This document shows positions 34,795 through 47,606 of a stretch of DNA of 64,000 nucleotides, piece after piece. Every line of letters starts with the position of its first letter. Position 1 is the stretch's first letter. Source of the DNA: Cylicocyclus nassatus (Eukaryota > Nematoda > Chromadorea > Rhabditida > Strongylidae). The DNA is taken from NCBI GenBank assembly GCA_958299035.1, contig CATQJL010000316.1:90232443-90296442 (forward strand), given 5' to 3'. Under the pieces are notes generated by a model that did not search any database, was not told the origin of the DNA, and was given only the letters and a program-made list of their open reading frames with translations. Position numbers and translations under genes: made by a program.

Positions 34795-35671
34795 TAACCA
34801 CGATAGCTTGGAAATGTTAGAAAAATATGCGCAGTCCAATGGCCTCTGCGTAAAATATGAAACGATTTAACATAATTCATGCACCAGTTTACAGGTCAAA
34901 ATCAACAACTTGAAGTAAAATTCATTTCTTTCACGCCGTGTACATTGACATATGAACATTTACTGTCTCATAAAAAAGGTTTATACTTCCTCGAATTGTT
35001 TGTGCTTGAACGAAAGTTCGAACTGCTTTGTTAGAGGGGAAAATTTGCAACATAAATGTAGGGGTCGATTTTGATTGGCTTCACTAGGCGGTTTTGCGCA
35101 TCGTGCAAAACCAAACTGATTACGTAAGAGAAAATTCTGTTTGCAGCAATTAGTTCGATTATGCAGTCTCTACTTTTCGAAAGTTTGGACAATATCTGCT
35201 CTCCCTACCGCAGCTATCTTCTGAATATCACAATGTACTGGAAAAAGTTCGTAAAGCATATCTAGTTTCTGCGAAGTCAGGTTTATTGTCAATCTCGTTG
35301 GAAGATTATACGGAATAAAATCAAAACACTCACTTTTCCTACTTCCTGCTCTCCGCTATGCATTTTTCTACATTTCTTGGTATTCCACGATTTTCCATTT
35401 ATGTTCCCTTTATATGGCCATTACTCGGGGTCGTAAAACAAGGCAATAATCGAACGCATTCATTTTTATTCAAGATCGTATTGGCTACTATGTATAAATC
35501 TTTGTTACTATGCAGTTCCTCAATGAATCATCTCACTTGAAGGGCCCTTTACTTGTATTTTTGTAAAATTTTTGATAAAAAAATTATCGTAGCATTTCGA
35601 GGGTCTAGAAAACGTACCAAAATAAGGATTATGTAATCGCTCCTTCATAGTAGCTCTAAACTTTCAGTGTA

Positions 35672-35839
35672 CAGGGCTCCTAAATTGCAGAGTCGTTTGC
35701 ACCAGCGGTCGCGCGATCGCGTCGCGCCCGTGCATTTTGCCGGCGTCGGCGCCATCGATCGAGGCGGCGCCATTGATGCCCGGGCGCGATGCGGTCGCGC
35801 AACCGCTGGTGCAAACGACTCTGCAATTTAGGAGCCCTG
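35672..35839. mobile_element. GC-rich perfect-armed palindrome, TA-flanked, 168 bp
   Basis: Starting CAGGGCTCCTAAATTGCAGA and ending with its complement, the element has arms perfect for about 39 bp and nearly palindromic throughout. The core is very GC-rich (GTCGCGCGATCGCGTCGCGCC). TA occurs on both sides (35670-35671 and 35840-35841). It has no coding frame. Its first bases resemble hAT ends, but no 8-bp duplication is seen. It should form a stable hairpin as DNA or RNA. Confidence 0.85.
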
Positions 35840-36514
35840 TAAAAACAAATTTTGCCAATTCTGAATGAAAATCTAATAAGTCAAGATAAACTTTCATTGT
35901 AGGGTCTAAAACCTGACAAATTTCAATGGAAAAATAGAAATTAAAGAATTTTGCGAGTTACAAAGCAAGCATGACTGTTTGCGGTCTTTCACGGTAATTA
36001 GGAAACGTCTCTTACATCTACTTATTTTGGCGGCCTGAAACGGGAAATTTTGATAATCTCAAGCTGCCCGGAAAAATCTGAGAATTCACGTTGTGCAAAA
36101 ACTCATTTGTTCTTCAAATCAAGTCTTGCTCGGAATGATTCACTTCTGCTTTAGGATTTGTGTAACAGTATTGAAAATAGATCTACCGCAAAGGTCTATA
36201 AATATTGATATTTCGAAAAATAGTTAATTAAAAATGAAATAAGGGGAATTGGAGCTTGAAATCAACAGAGTTTTGAGGCAAATGGAATTTGGCGACCTGC
36301 TAAAACAGTCTGTAACGTTCAATTTCAGTCCGATATTCTCGAAAAATTATTTTCAATTCGAGATATTTGATTTCAAACTTTATCTGTAAAAATTTCTTCA
36401 AAATTAATTTTCACTGCATAAATTTTTTACTGAAATTTTTTCGTGCAAGTGTCAAATATTCTTGAGATGCAAAATACTTTCCAAAGAATACTTAGTAAGT
36501 TCTAGAACACTCAT

Positions 36515-36655
36515 ATCCAGGCTAAGCGAGGCCCGAGCGGGATCTCGTTCTCGGTCGGCACGGTCTTTTTTCTGCGTGCGCGCGAATCTCAGCGCGAGAG
36601 AGGCGTTGTGTCGAGTGCCACTTCACTGTGTCCGAATGACGATGCCAGTATCTAT
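36515..36655. repeat. GC-rich repeat-like island
   Basis: CGAGCGGGATCTCGTTCTCG, CGGCACGGTC, TGCGTGCGCGCG and CAGCGCGAGAGAG occur close together in AT-rich surroundings. An open plus frame crosses it, but there are no splice sites. The composition resembles the short element at 40328-40461. Nature unknown. Confidence 0.4.
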
Positions 36656-38283
36656 GTGGATCTGTTAGGTTTATTTCCTAGTTTTCCTGCTTCTGAAATT
36701 TTTGAACATTTTGAAAGTTCTTTGAAAAATTTCCCAATCCTCATTCAAAAATCGAAAGTTGTATGAAGAATTTTTCTAAAAACTGAAGGTTCTTACAAAA
36801 TTCTTCATTCAAAACGTTCCCAAAAAATCCTCAATGATAGAGGATTTTACTATTTTTCACTTCCTAGTCCACACTTCTACGCCCCCACAGAACAGGTAAA
36901 GCTCTGCTCGTTTACTAGTGCAAGTAATAACAAAGTATACCACTTGAATTGAACAACGTTATTTTGCAGGACTTATCAGCTGCATACAGTCTTTTTCTGT
37001 AGCACTTAATTTTTTTCAACAATTATTTTTGATCATTTTTGGACGTCGATCACTATCATTTTATCAAAACTCTTATCTTTATCTATGTAATAACTTAGCC
37101 TACTCTATCGTTAAATTAGGTTACGAAATGTGAAATGTTTGAGTAAATTACTATGTGAAATTTATAAAAAGTTCTTTATTTTTTGAACAAGATATTTTCG
37201 AATTAGCTCAAAATACTTAGTTTTGTCTGTAGAATTGTTCCACTTTTTGGGTCTTCCAATGGGCTCAAGATCTTGCGCTGTCATGGTTTTTACTTTTGAT
37301 AGGGGTCCACATGAAATAAAAGAAGGTTTGAAGATACATCTTTGCAGTATCGTGCGTTCGTTGCACACGTGGTGTTGCCCTCGTAATCACATCAAACTTC
37401 AATTTTCAAGCTTAGCGCTTTCTCATTTCAAAAAAAAAAAAGATGGAAATGACTCAGATAATTTCTCAGACATCTGGAAATGTCTTGTTTTTGGTATGTT
37501 GCTATGGCAGACAATTTTTGTTGGGAGAGAGCGCAGATGTTGTGATCGGAGCTTTACAAATACTTTCCGTGGAATTTTCTTTTGCTTCTGTAACATTGAG
37601 ATAGTGACTAATATTCGGGTGACGCAACATAAAAAATTTTTTGGAGGTAAATGTGTTGGTAATTTTCGAATTTTTTCAAATAAATAAATATTGAAATTTC
37701 GCCAACTTTACCCTGCCAATCAATTACAGGATCAGCATACCCAGCTTGAGTCATCCCTCCAAAACTCTCTCGCTTCCTCCCTCAGGATTAGTGCACTTTT
37801 ACCTCCCACTGGATCCCTTTTACGATGTAATTTCAAGCTCCGAATCTCTGATTGAATTTTGGCTGCTGAAGTGAACACGAAATCGAAGAGGAAGTCAGCT
37901 TGCAGCAAAATTTTGTCCTATGTCGAGGTTTTCCTTCTGCATCGTTGTTTTCGACGAAATCATTGGTCGAAGTTAAAGTTTGATTCTGCTCTCGTCGACG
38001 ACGACGTCATCACCATTAGACCTCATTTGCTGGCCACTTATTTCGCGCAAAAATGCGGACATTGTCTTTGCTACTGCTTAGTCCGGTTTCTTTCTGTTCC
38101 TATAAAACTCTCGATTTGTCATTTTGGGATTTGGTTTAGTATTCATAAAAGCCCATTCATTGTTGACGTCATGGCCTTGTGGCTGGAATCGCCTTGGAGT
38201 CAAATCCATACCTAGGGGGAGTAAAAAGACCCGCTTCAATCGTGGACTTTATCGTCTTTTTCTGAAAAATTTACACGATTATA
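36656..38283. other. No supported gene
   Basis: The longest uninterrupted plus frame of the window (37223-37687) lies here, but it has AT-driven composition, many Cys/Phe codons and no splice context. A minus frame (37162-37368, ...EPIGRPKKWNNSTDKTK...) and a plus frame at 37859-38215 look slightly coding-like. None is supported by paired splice sites. Confidence 0.4.
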
Positions 38284-39019
38284 CTAGGTTGAACCGAAAG
38301 TTCTGTCGCACCATATTCAAAAAATCATAACTTCTTTCGTTCACGACGATTTTGCGCAGCTCAAATTTTGTCTGAAAGCGTAAGGCATGTAGTTTCTAAA
38401 AGCCCCCTAGTGAGTTTCCGACATGCTCAGGTGGCAGAGGTAAAAATGAAAGAGCGAGATCATCCGAAATTCGGAATTTTTAAGCAAGAATTCTAGAAAT
38501 TCAAAAACAGTGCGATAAAATCCAGAAAAGCCATTATCCTAATTTTCCTTACATTTGATTACTATCTGAGTCAAATTTGTGCTGATCGAGCCCTTCTTTC
38601 TAAAGTTATGATTTTCTGAAAAATAATGCCGAAAAATCAATTTCCTAAGAATTCTTAAGAAATGGCTTTTTTGGCAATTTTTTTCAAAAATTCATAACTT
38701 CTGAAAGAAGACCTCGATCAGCACAAATTTGACTCAGTTAGTAATCAAATGTAAGAGAAATTAGGATAATGGTTTTTCTGGATTTTATCGCACTGTTTCT
38801 GAATTTCTAGAATTCCTGCTTAAAAATTCCGAATTTCGGATGATCTTGCTCTTTCATTTTTATCTCTGCCACCTGAGCATGTCGAAAACTCACTAGGGGG
38901 CTTTTAGAAACTACATGCTTTACGCTTTCAGACAAAATTTGAATTGTGCAAAATCGTCGTGAGCGAACGAAGTTATGATTTTTTGAAAATGGTGCGACAG
39001 AACTTTCGGTTCAACCTAA
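38284..39019. mobile_element. Palindromic mariner-like MITE, 736 bp, TA target site
   Basis: Ends CTAGGTTGAACCGAAAGTTC and GAACTTTCGGTTCAACCTAA, TA at 38282-38283 and 39020-39021. The element folds back nearly perfectly over its whole length, with the centre near 38650. The arms are so similar that it should cruciform readily and give long hairpin RNA if transcribed. No transposase frame. Confidence 0.92.
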
Positions 39020-39021
39020 TA

Positions 39022-40327
39022 TTAATACTTATGGACCTGATAATATTTGATTCAATTTTTCGTTTTCCTTGCAGCTGTGGCTTTTTTCCGCACTGGTATA
39101 GTATCATTTTTTTGCTAAAGTTTTCTATTCACCGTCCTCCATAAAACTCAGTTGGTTGTGCTAATTTCAGTTGTCCAGGATCCCTTATGATCCTTGACAC
39201 AAGTCATGTGATGTTTAGATCAGCATCCATTACATTCGGGTTTTTTGCAAATGTTTACTTTGAGCTAAGGGTTTGCGTGTGCAAAGAGATGATAAATTTA
39301 TGAAGATCCTCTGATTAGAGCCGTATCACGGAGCTCACATAATTTATATCAAGGATCGTTTCAGTGTGAACTTTGATCCCGGACGTGATGCTAGGGTTGG
39401 ACCTTGTGAGTTAAACCTTTGATAATGGTTATGTCTTCAAGGTGATACATGCGAGAAGTTTTGAAAAAAGTGATAAGCTGAAAAAGGAAACTAATTTGTA
39501 TGTTCCATTTTTGGAAAATCAACTCAACGTGAGATCATCTCATCTAGGAGAATGGATTTCTTTAGGCTTTGCCGACAAGGAATGTCTCCTGCTCACAACT
39601 AGAACTTTTTATGTTTTTGTTGGAAATTTGTGTTTTGAAATGCAATCAAACATGAACAAAACCTCATATCCTCTCATGCGAGATTGCCTACCATGCATAC
39701 AAATTTGGTGGAATGAATTCCGGCCAGCTAGTAAATTCTTTTAGTTTGAATGAAGTCTATATCCTGTAGCATAACCCAAATTTTAGAGCATGGTTTGATA
39801 GAGGTATTTTAGAGTAGTCATGATTTATAATACTTTCTCACCCATATATTTTTGCTTTTTGATTTCATTGACGCAAACTCTAATTCCCAGGTCTAGTTTT
39901 GCTTGCCAATTTTGAAAAAAACATTGAATTTTTCTGCCTCTTTCAAAGCATTATTCTTATTTCCTACTTATGAAAATACCATAAATTCTTTCCTATCATC
40001 AGCCTTTGCTGTACAGACTGCCTTCAATCTGCAAGACCGATTGCAACAGACATCCATTTTCCATTCAAATTTCTCCTCTTTTTTATGGAGCATTTCGCAG
40101 GAAAGCATTCAAATTTGCACATAACAACTGAAAAGTTGCATATTTTCGCTAACGACTTTGCAGACGATAAAGAAGGATGGAGAGCGAAAGAAGAGTGAAG
40201 AAACTAAAATGGAAAGAAGAGACAAACGATCTTCTACGTAAAATTTCCTTCTTTAATATCGAGATCAAGTGGTCCTCGTAATCATCATGTAATGAAGAAA
40301 AGAAGTTGATTTTCCAGGATAGCTAAC
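39022..40327. other. No supported gene
   Basis: AT-rich, with a pair of inverted GATCCTTGA/TCAAGGATC-like motifs around 39180-39360. Open frames here lack splice sites. Confidence 0.4.
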
Positions 40328-40461
40328 CTTTGATTCAACAGGCTAGGTAATGATCAGAGAACACGCCCGCGGGAGAGACGCAGACTGCGTCGCGTGGCGC
40401 GAGCGGCCTTAATTAGGTCACAAAGCCCCGCCTTCTAGCTGCCAAGTCAGTTGAATCAAAG
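40328..40461. mobile_element. Short GC-rich element with CTTTGATTCAAC inverted termini
   Basis: CTTTGATTCAAC at the left (40328-40339) and GTTGAATCAAAG at the right (40450-40461) are perfect 12-bp inverted repeats around a 110-bp GC-rich core (GAGAGACGCAGACTGCG, GCGCGAGCGGCCTTAATTA). A partial reverse-orientation copy of the core lies at 56591-56665. Target duplication not clear. Confidence 0.7.
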
Positions 40462-41129
40462 TGTAGCTTCTTTCTTAATTTCGTCATATCTTTGAGAATA
40501 CAGCTATCAATAAGATAAAGCTAAAAATTACTTCTTTCTCGAGCAGGTTTCTTATACACGTTCGCTCCACAGCTACTTACTTAATTTTAAATTATTTTCC
40601 TAAAAAATTTTGCACCTACAGCACAAGCCACAAGATTTTTCCTCGCTTGTCATAAGTTTTATATACATTCCTTCTGTAATATGATATTCCTCTTGAAAGC
40701 TTTTCTCTCATTTTCATGCTCCCCCTTGGTTTATTATTCTGCAGAAATCCAATAAGCCATCCAGTACCAGATTCCTTCAACCTTCCATTGTACCGCTGCA
40801 GACGATGACGTCATTTTGAAAGATTTTTCTTTGAGAAAAAACCACAGCTTTCTTTTGTTTGTGAATTTATAGCACCCGTGAGACGTGAAAAGAACGGGAA
40901 AAGTACATGGAAATTTGTTTTGAATATTTCCAACGTCTCTATTTCCATGTTTGTTCCAGAGTTTCGAATTTGATTGAGTAATTATGTGTGAAAAAAAAGC
41001 AGTTGTCGACAGCCACCAAGCTCGACTACGATTTTTTAACGGTCATTCTCGTTTTACACCCTGCAGACTTGCAGTACTCCAAACAAACTTGTTGTTTACC
41101 TATCACTTCATTCAGTGTGGAGAGCTGAA

Positions 41130-41139
41130 GGGGGGGGGG
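41130..41139 (+). repeat. G10 homopolymer tract
   Basis: Ten G followed by CTACGG, like the CTACC after the G13 tract at 2657. Confidence 0.9.
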
Positions 41140-42714
41140 CTACGGCTATAGTCGAGAAGTGGATTTGCGAGTTACTGAGGAGTTATCTGCAAAATTTTTA
41201 GGGATTTTCCAAACTATTAGGTCGAAAATGTCCCGTGACAATTTTCTCTTCGTCCTTCATATTCGTTACTTGACTACTATGAACTCCGTTAATCACTCTC
41301 TCTAAACGGTACATGGGAAGAAAATTTCTCAAACTTCAATCCTCATTTTTGTTCTTTCTTCTTTTTCTTGCTGCTTTTTTGTCATTTTAAGCATGTAAAC
41401 TTCTAACTTTCTATAATTTTTCTCCCTTTTCACTTTGTAAAAGTGCTTTAGTCAGTAGCTTACATTAGTGATTAGCTCATCCAAAGAGATGTGAATTTTG
41501 CCAACCACTCCTTTCCCCCCTTTTCCTTTGTGCCCTAATAGTGCTTAAGGTTCAGCCCACCTCAGACGTTTTTCCAATGTGTCCTTATGTCCTGTAACGA
41601 TGTTAAAAGCCAGTTACCTGAAATTGAATATGGAAATTGTAATGAGTGGGCTATAATGCCGATAACAACATTTTAGAAGGGCATACATAATACTAAAGTA
41701 TAAGCCCATAGTACTCATGACGTTGCTCACATGCCTCTTTGATAGTGCTTACTTCTAATTCATGTATACTCTTGTTTATTTCGGTTTTAAATCAACTTTT
41801 GTAAATCACTTTTTAGCTTATCATAATATACAAACTGTATTATGGTACATAACTCTTGGTTTTGGATTTTAACTGAAAAAATGTTCGTTTCTTTGCTAAC
41901 GAAAGCGTCACTCTAAACTCGACCAGGGAAAATTTTTCGAAAAGTGTGGAGGCTAAGTGATGTAAAAACGATCATGGAAAAGATAGGAAATTGTTGTCAA
42001 AGTATATTATTCCTGTATACTACGCTTATCGCACCGCCTACGTTTGCGAATTTTGGTACAAAACTAAGAAATGACAAAAAACTTGTTTATAGAAATAAGC
42101 AATTTTTCGCGTGAGATCATATTCTTGAATTGAGGTTAGCCTAGCCATATATGCCGTTTCTTAGCAAGTCTTTGAACACTGTAAATTTAACATTTTTTGG
42201 AAAAGACTGCTATCAAAGTCTCAAATTCACTCTGCAGAACTTTCATCCTGCAAACCACATGCAGGTATTCGCTTATAAATCGATATCTTCACAAAAGATT
42301 ACGCTAATTGTTCAAAGAAGTCTAAACTAAATAAGCACATGGCATCCAGTTATAATTCCATGCCATTCATTCCAATCCACTATTATAATCATGCGCAGGT
42401 ATAAATTATACGACTACGGCTACCTGGGTTGGCAAAACTAATATTAGCTAACTAACTCATATTCCTTCACTTCCTTGTGAGTTTTTCCCTCCTCAACTCT
42501 TTCATGTTTTTTCTCAAACTTTTTTCTGCGTGATACTTTTCCAAAGCAATCATTGATGTACTTCTTCGCATAAAGAAGTTTTTGTCTTATTCTTGGCTGA
42601 GTCAAAGTCGGTATTCATGTTTATAACTTCGAGGGCCTCGGGATTTGTCCTCCCAGTTCTAAAGAACTATCTTTCTTATTATCTCAAAATTCCAATCTTT
42701 CTTTTCTTATTTAC

Positions 42715-43010
42715 CCCAAAATTTGCTGGCTGTGAAGGTTGGCCGAGCTCTGCATCGCCATAAATTTATGCCGTCACCGCTGTCCGAAAGAACGGCGATA
42801 CTTTTGCACAATCTTTGTGGTAACAAATCATTCGGACGGCTCAATCACTGGCTTTTTCCATCGCATATACGTTGGTCAATGGTGGAGGAAAAACTTAGAA
42901 CCTTCGAGCTTAGACGAAAATTACAGCAGTCATAAGTTAGGCGTTCTCTCGGATTTCAATTCAGCTTATTGCGCAGTATCAAACCCAAATCTTTCGATGT
43001 TCTGTTAATT
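42715..43010. other. Coding-like island, strand unresolved
   Basis: Two plus frames stay open (AELCIAINLCRHRCPKERR... and VKVGRALHRHKFMPSPLS...), with a possible plus donor TTTGTG/GTAACA at 42830. On the minus strand, a frame (PNDLLPQRLCKSIAVLS...) reaches a good donor TTTTGGG/GTAAAT at 42715. No strong acceptor is seen on either strand. Confidence 0.3.
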
Positions 43011-43408
43011 AATAACCCTGTTTTTTATCACCGGGCTTGTCTGCTCATCCTGATAAATGAATCTGAAAGATCTATCGCACTGTCAAAGATCTTTCGAATG
43101 ACCAGTGATTATCTGGGATCATTTCACCACGCAATAATTGTTTGACATAAAATTGTCCCAATAATTGCGTCCTAGATCAGAGTATATCTCAAACATCGCT
43201 CTATAATTACAAACAACAGCTGTATAGTTTTCGAGCACGTACACGTCAATTTGTCACTTTAAATTTCTGTATTTCAGAATTTGTCGTGTGAATTCTTACG
43301 CTAAATTATTTCTGGTGGTAACTCTGGTTATGGTTTTGATTCGATGAACAGTAGAGAGAAGAAACTCAAGAAAGGAAGCTATCATTTGAAATTCTAACGT
43401 ATGATATA

Positions 43409-44088
43409 CAGGGTGTCCCAAAAGTATGTATCGAACGTTTGATCGTTAATATCTCTCTTCCCAAGAAGTCTTTTGCCTTTCTTCAGGTACCGTTTTGTAG
43501 AGCTGGCTTCAACTTAGATTTGCATTGTAGAACGAATCACTCCTCTCTCTTCATTACTGTAGGATTACGGTAGAAACTTCAAAGAGGGTTTTGAGCCATG
43601 AAAGGCCATATTTTGCCACAGAAAGGAAACAAAACAGTTTGAAAACTTTTATGCTAGGCTAATTAGAGTTGCTGATTATAACTGTAAAGTTCCCAACTTA
43701 TTATGATGCTTCATTGAAGAGTTATGCCAGGTAAGAAGTAGCGGCCATTCTTTCAATGTTCCTAAAAAGTGGGATTGCACCGTTTAGAAAGCTTCGTAAT
43801 CTTGTGAATAGTTAATTATTGAACTCAGCGTCCATAAAAACCCTATTACACAAGTTTTCACGATTTTTTGAAAAATTTTGAAACGGCAGCTTTTTTCACA
43901 TTAACACCATATGTTTCAAGTTTCTACCGTAATCCTACAGTAATGAAGAGAGATGAATGATTCGTTCTATAGTGCAAATCTAAGTTGAAGCCAGCTCTAC
44001 AAAACGGTACCTAAAGCAAGGCAAAAGACTTCTTGGGAAGAGAGTTATTAACGATCAAACGTTCGATACATACTTTTGGGACACCCTG
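43409..44088. mobile_element. Palindromic MITE, CAGGGTGTCCC family, copy 1
   Basis: Ends CAGGGTGTCCCAAAAGT and its complement, with TA on both sides (43407-43408, 44089-44090). 680 bp with long inverted arms (for example GGCTTCAACTTAGATTTGCA on the left pairs with its counterpart near 43975). Two further copies of almost the same length are at 46076 and 59689. The TIR and TA target suggest a Tc1/mariner-type transposase in trans. Confidence 0.92.
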
Positions 44089-44121
44089 TATAATGATCTC
44101 GGGCATGGATTCCTCTCTCCT

Positions 44122-44136
44122 CCCCCCCCCCCCCCC
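44122..44136 (+). repeat. C15 homopolymer tract
   Basis: Fifteen C in a row, about 30 bp beyond the 43409-44088 MITE. Confidence 0.95.
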
Positions 44137-45376
44137 GCCTATCGCCCGCGGTCCCATCTGCTACCCACCCCTCCCCTGCTTTTTTTTCCTTCTTCCCACT
44201 TGTTTGTTCTGCCAAAGTTCCCCTCCTTCAACTGTAACTAATAAATTACCCTTGGTCATTTACGTGCACTTATTATTTTTTCTTTTTTCTAATTATTACT
44301 TTCTTCACTTTAGTCCACCATGCTTTAGAGAGCAAGTTTTATTTCCAACATGATTCTTGATTGAAATAACCTGATTGTATCCGTCTGGAGTTTGCTTTAA
44401 TTAATTTATAGCAACAGAAGACTTCGATTAATCCCGAAAAGTATGCTCATGAACTAAAATAAATGCATTGTATTCTGAAGTTCGTCTTAATTACCTAACG
44501 GTCAGTTCTCAAATTTTTGTACCAGTTTCCCACCCTATACGTCACCTATTTATTCCTGAGCTGAATGCTCTTGCACAAAAAACACTAAATTGTTCTGATA
44601 AAGGCTACTTCCAAATGCAGAAGCCCTCCCATCACGTCATCCAAGGTCATTCGCTTGATGTTTTCCTCGTAATCGTAATCGTCACTTGGACAAATATTTT
44701 TCTCGCTATTCTCGAATCTTAAGGATTAATTATTGCCACTCTCAGTGTGTCTTCTAGCAGCGACCAATTCGTTGCTGCTGCGTGTAGCGCTTAATTGTCT
44801 CATGAATGATTCAAGAGTAATTGCCTCTCTGCGACTTCGTCAGCTTTTGATTCGAGCACGGGTTTTTTCTGGCCAACAAGGAGGGGGGGAATCTATGAGT
44901 TATGGCTTTCATTGCTCTTGTGATTCTGCGATATTTAGCCAAAAATCCGAGTACATACTAGTAAACCAGTAATCGTAAAACTGCTAGATTTGCAGGCGCT
45001 TTCGCTGCGGGAGCCGCGCGGTATCCCGCAACTTCACCTTCTTTGAATAGGCAGGACGTTTTTTATACATAGGTAGATATATTCTTGAGATAGATCCATT
45101 TTTTCAGCTCCTAAAAATTTATGGAATGTAGACCGCAGCAAAAACTTAATTATCAACAACCGAGTTCTGTTATTTTCATATTTTCTTTGCTGCGAAATTT
45201 GCATGTTTTTGCGTGATTTTTCCTTTCTCCTTGTTCCAAAATCTCCCATTTCGTGGCCAGTGCAGCTAATGGGAATGACCGCGAAGTGCATTTCTTTTAT
45301 ATTTTCTTGCCGCTCTCAAGTGTTCGCCCCATTGTTGGCAGCAGTTAAAGTCTAAACGTATAGGCACACTTCCTGA

Positions 45377-45620
45377 TTAGCTTCCGTTGCCGCTCGACAA
45401 AAGCTTCGCTTTTGTTTTTGACGAATGTCCGATGTTAGTAGTCGAGTCTCGAGACGAGCCACAGCCAAAGCTGGAGCTTGGCTCTGGCTCCTTATTTGTC
45501 CGGCTATCAGTATGCATAACGTCGTTCCTTTGGATTCTTGAGACATTTTCGTCATTTCTAGTCATTTCTTCAGTTACTTTTACGTCCAAAATCGCAAAGT
45601 AACTCATAAGAGCATTTGGA
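45377..45620. other. Coding-like island, strand unresolved
   Basis: On the minus strand, one frame encodes a disordered-type peptide (NDVMHTDSRTNKEPEPSSSF..., ending LLSSGNGS, stop). A second minus frame is open. On the plus strand 45381-45509 reads LPLDKSFAFVFDECPMLVVE... between acceptor CTGATTAG and donor CTATCA/GTATGC. RNY-type bias leaves both strands open. It is probably an exon, but I cannot choose the strand. Confidence 0.35.
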
Positions 45621-46075
45621 CCCCTTGTCACCAAATATCTTTTGGCCAAATAATTTTTTGATAACCTAGAGAAATGTTCCAAAATTACAAAAATTCCCTC
45701 TCGTCAATGAAAAAAATTAATGAATTTTTGTAAGTTTTGGTCCAGTTATTAGAGAAAAGCCGGACATTCGCTACTCCTTATTTTTGAAACTACAGAATCT
45801 ATACTATCTTCGGACCCCAAATCTTGCCGTTTGGCTTTCTTTGCAATCTATTCTTTTCGATTCTTCGAAAATTAACTCATTGATATTTCAAATTTATTCC
45901 AAAACTCTCTCTTTGACCTAGAGCTCAGTCTCATTCTTTCTCTAAAATTTTCAAAAACATTCTCTTATACGCCCAATGTAAGTGGCACTTCTTTCCAGCC
46001 AAATTTCTATCTCTCCTATAGTTTGGATGTCTTTTTAGTTTTCAAAGCATCTTTCAGTCATTTATCTGTAAAATA

Positions 46076-46752
46076 AAGGGTGTCCCAAAAGTAAGTACAC
46101 ACTTTTCAATCGTTAATATCTCTCTTCCCATTGTGTCTTTTTCAGCCATTTAAGTGTCATTCTGTAGAGGAGGCTTCAGCTTAGATTTCCAATATCGAGC
46201 GAATCACCGATCGCTCTTCGTTACTGTAGGATTACTGTAAGAACTTCGACAAGGATTTTAGGCCGTTGCAAGCCATAATCTGCCTCGCAACAAATCCAAA
46301 CAAGCCAAAAACTTTTATACCATGGTAGTGGAAGCCGCTGATCTCGAATATAAAAGTTCCACATGACTTTGATGCTTCTTTCTTAAGTCATCCCAGGTTA
46401 ACCGTAATAACTGAGTTACCAGCATTTGTCGGAACTGTAATTACACTGTCAGAAAAGCTGAAAACACTCATAAAAAGTTGTGTAACGGAATCGGCGTGCG
46501 CGAAAACCCTAGTACACGATTTTTCAGATTTTCTGAAAATATTTTGTCGGATGGCACATTTCGCAGTGGTTCCACATGCTGGAAGTTCTTACCGTAATCC
46601 TACAGTAACGAAAAGCGATCGGTGATTCGCTCGTTTCTGTAAATCTAAGTGAAGCCTCTTCTACAGAATGGTACTTGAGCGGCCAAAAAAGACCCAAGGG
46701 GAAGAGAGATATTAGCGATTGAAAAGTGTGTACTTACTTTGGGGACACCCTG
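46076..46752. mobile_element. Palindromic MITE, CAGGGTGTCCC family, copy 2
   Basis: Ends AAGGGTGTCCCAAAAGTAAG and CTTACTTTGGGGACACCCTG, TA at 46074-46075 and 46753-46754. 677 bp, the same internal layout as the 43409 copy (TTACTGTAGGATTAC box, CTAAGTGAAGCCTC box). Confidence 0.9.
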
Positions 46753-47606
46753 TATAGTGGCTAGTATCGTTACAGTGATTTGGGTTAAAATGTTTGAATA
46801 CTCTTCATTTTCAAATCCATCTTTCGCTCCGTAGCTTAGAAAGACTCCAGTTTTCAAATAAACCATAGTCATTTGTTCTCTTTTGCTGTCCTTTTTTGGA
46901 AGGGTTTTATTTCAAGTCAAAGTTCAAGATCCTTGTTTGAAATACTTGTTTTCTACTTGTAGGTACATAACGAAGGTTGAGGCCGATATCTTTGCAAAAC
47001 GCAAAAACAATGAAAACACATTTTCCTGCGAGTTATGCCCATTTTCTCTCGTAAATAATAAAGAAACAAAACGTTTTATGGCAATATTTTTTCACTCACA
47101 TCAAATGGGAACGTTATTGTCAAGCCACAACATCATCAAAAAATCTTTTCTTTACTCGGCTTCGACCCAAAAAAGTTTCCCTTTTTTGAAAGTACTTCAC
47201 CATCTGTCCACTTGAACTTAACATACTTTGCGCTTCCAGTCACACATAAGTGAAATTTTCTATTTTGAAACTTTGTGCACAAATTTTTCGAAGGGTTATT
47301 TCATGCGCAACTTTCCTCTGATGCACAGAACGACAATTTTTTGGTTTTCTTTGCATTTCTGATGATGTTCGGACTTTCTTTGTATGGATCCTGGAGAGAA
47401 AGAACATCTGTGAAGTTCTTTGTTCGCGGCTGAGTTGTGATGTCACAAAGCCTTCCTCAGAAAATTCTTTCGCTGAAAATTTCTTCTCAAAATTCTATCA
47501 CAAAAGACATTCAAACGTTAATTTCGCGAGACGGGACTCTACCTCTGATTGGTCCTGGGGGATTCTTACTCGAAACTGAAGTTGTCTGTTCAAAGGTCAC
47601 TTCGTA

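Noticed and set aside
37223..37687. Longest single open frame (154 codons)
   Set aside because: AT-driven composition, Cys/Phe-rich, poly-A run inside, and no splice or start context.
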